Shown one piece after another: positions 6,118 to 6,133 of a stretch of DNA of 6,133 nucleotides. The notes under the pieces are model-generated. The model was not told where the DNA came from. It did no database searches and saw nothing but the letters and a program-made list of their open reading frames with translations. Location of the stretch: positions 1-6,133 of the forward strand of contig SKJD01000085.1 of assembly GCA_007116095.1 (NCBI GenBank), written 5' to 3'. The stretch is from Candidatus Hydrogenedentota bacterium (GTDB taxonomy: Bacteria > Hydrogenedentota > Hydrogenedentia > Hydrogenedentales > SCBR16-9). Numbering within the stretch: position 1 is the first letter of the stretch; each line of letters opens with the position of its first letter. The position numbers were made by a program, and so were the translations under genes.

Positions 6118-6133
6118 ATGGCGGAGAGGGTGG
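6118..6133 (+). CDS. Possible start of a gene cut by the window end
   Basis: ATG at 6118 follows a G-rich GGGGGAG (ending 6108) at nine bases, a workable ribosome site, and reads M-A-E-R-V to the window edge. With only five codons nothing can be said about the product, and the G run may be chance. Confidence 0.2.

Overview
The window most resembles a bacterium from the heterotrophic planctomycete-like or Hydrogenedentota/Lentisphaerota-type lineages. The grounds are an expanded-family DUF1559 prepilin-like protein, a sulfatase, a secreted heparinase II/III-type lyase, and intergenic DNA full of small palindromes and simple-sequence tracts. This placement is inference from gene style; no marker gene is present.

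Layout. Positions 1-474 (+) hold the C-terminal part of a sulfatase, ended by a good Rho-independent terminator (499-535). A less GC-rich stretch follows with two co-directional genes: a small cysteine-rich membrane protein (687-1088) and a prepilin-like DUF1559 protein (1157-2059). Each is preceded by a sequence closely matching the ferric uptake regulator (Fur) box. A strong hairpin (2095-2130) closes this part. Positions about 2140-2862 have no convincing gene but contain two inverted copies of a short palindromic element around a cluster of five hairpins. Positions 2863-5034 (-) encode a full-length secreted polysaccharide lyase. About 5040-6133 is again non-coding: a probable leader for the lyase, then 6-bp, 5-bp and 7-bp repeat tracts, then six short hairpin units arranged as two three-unit arrays in opposite orientation. 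A possible gene start sits in the last 16 bases.

How it fits together. The lyase and the sulfatase are both the kind of enzyme used on acidic or sulfated polysaccharides, but they are on opposite strands and are not an operon. The two Fur-box genes look like a separate iron-responsive unit between them. The most notable points are this putative iron-controlled membrane-protein/pseudopilin pair and the mirror-arranged hairpin arrays at the right end, whose stems change in a compensatory way.
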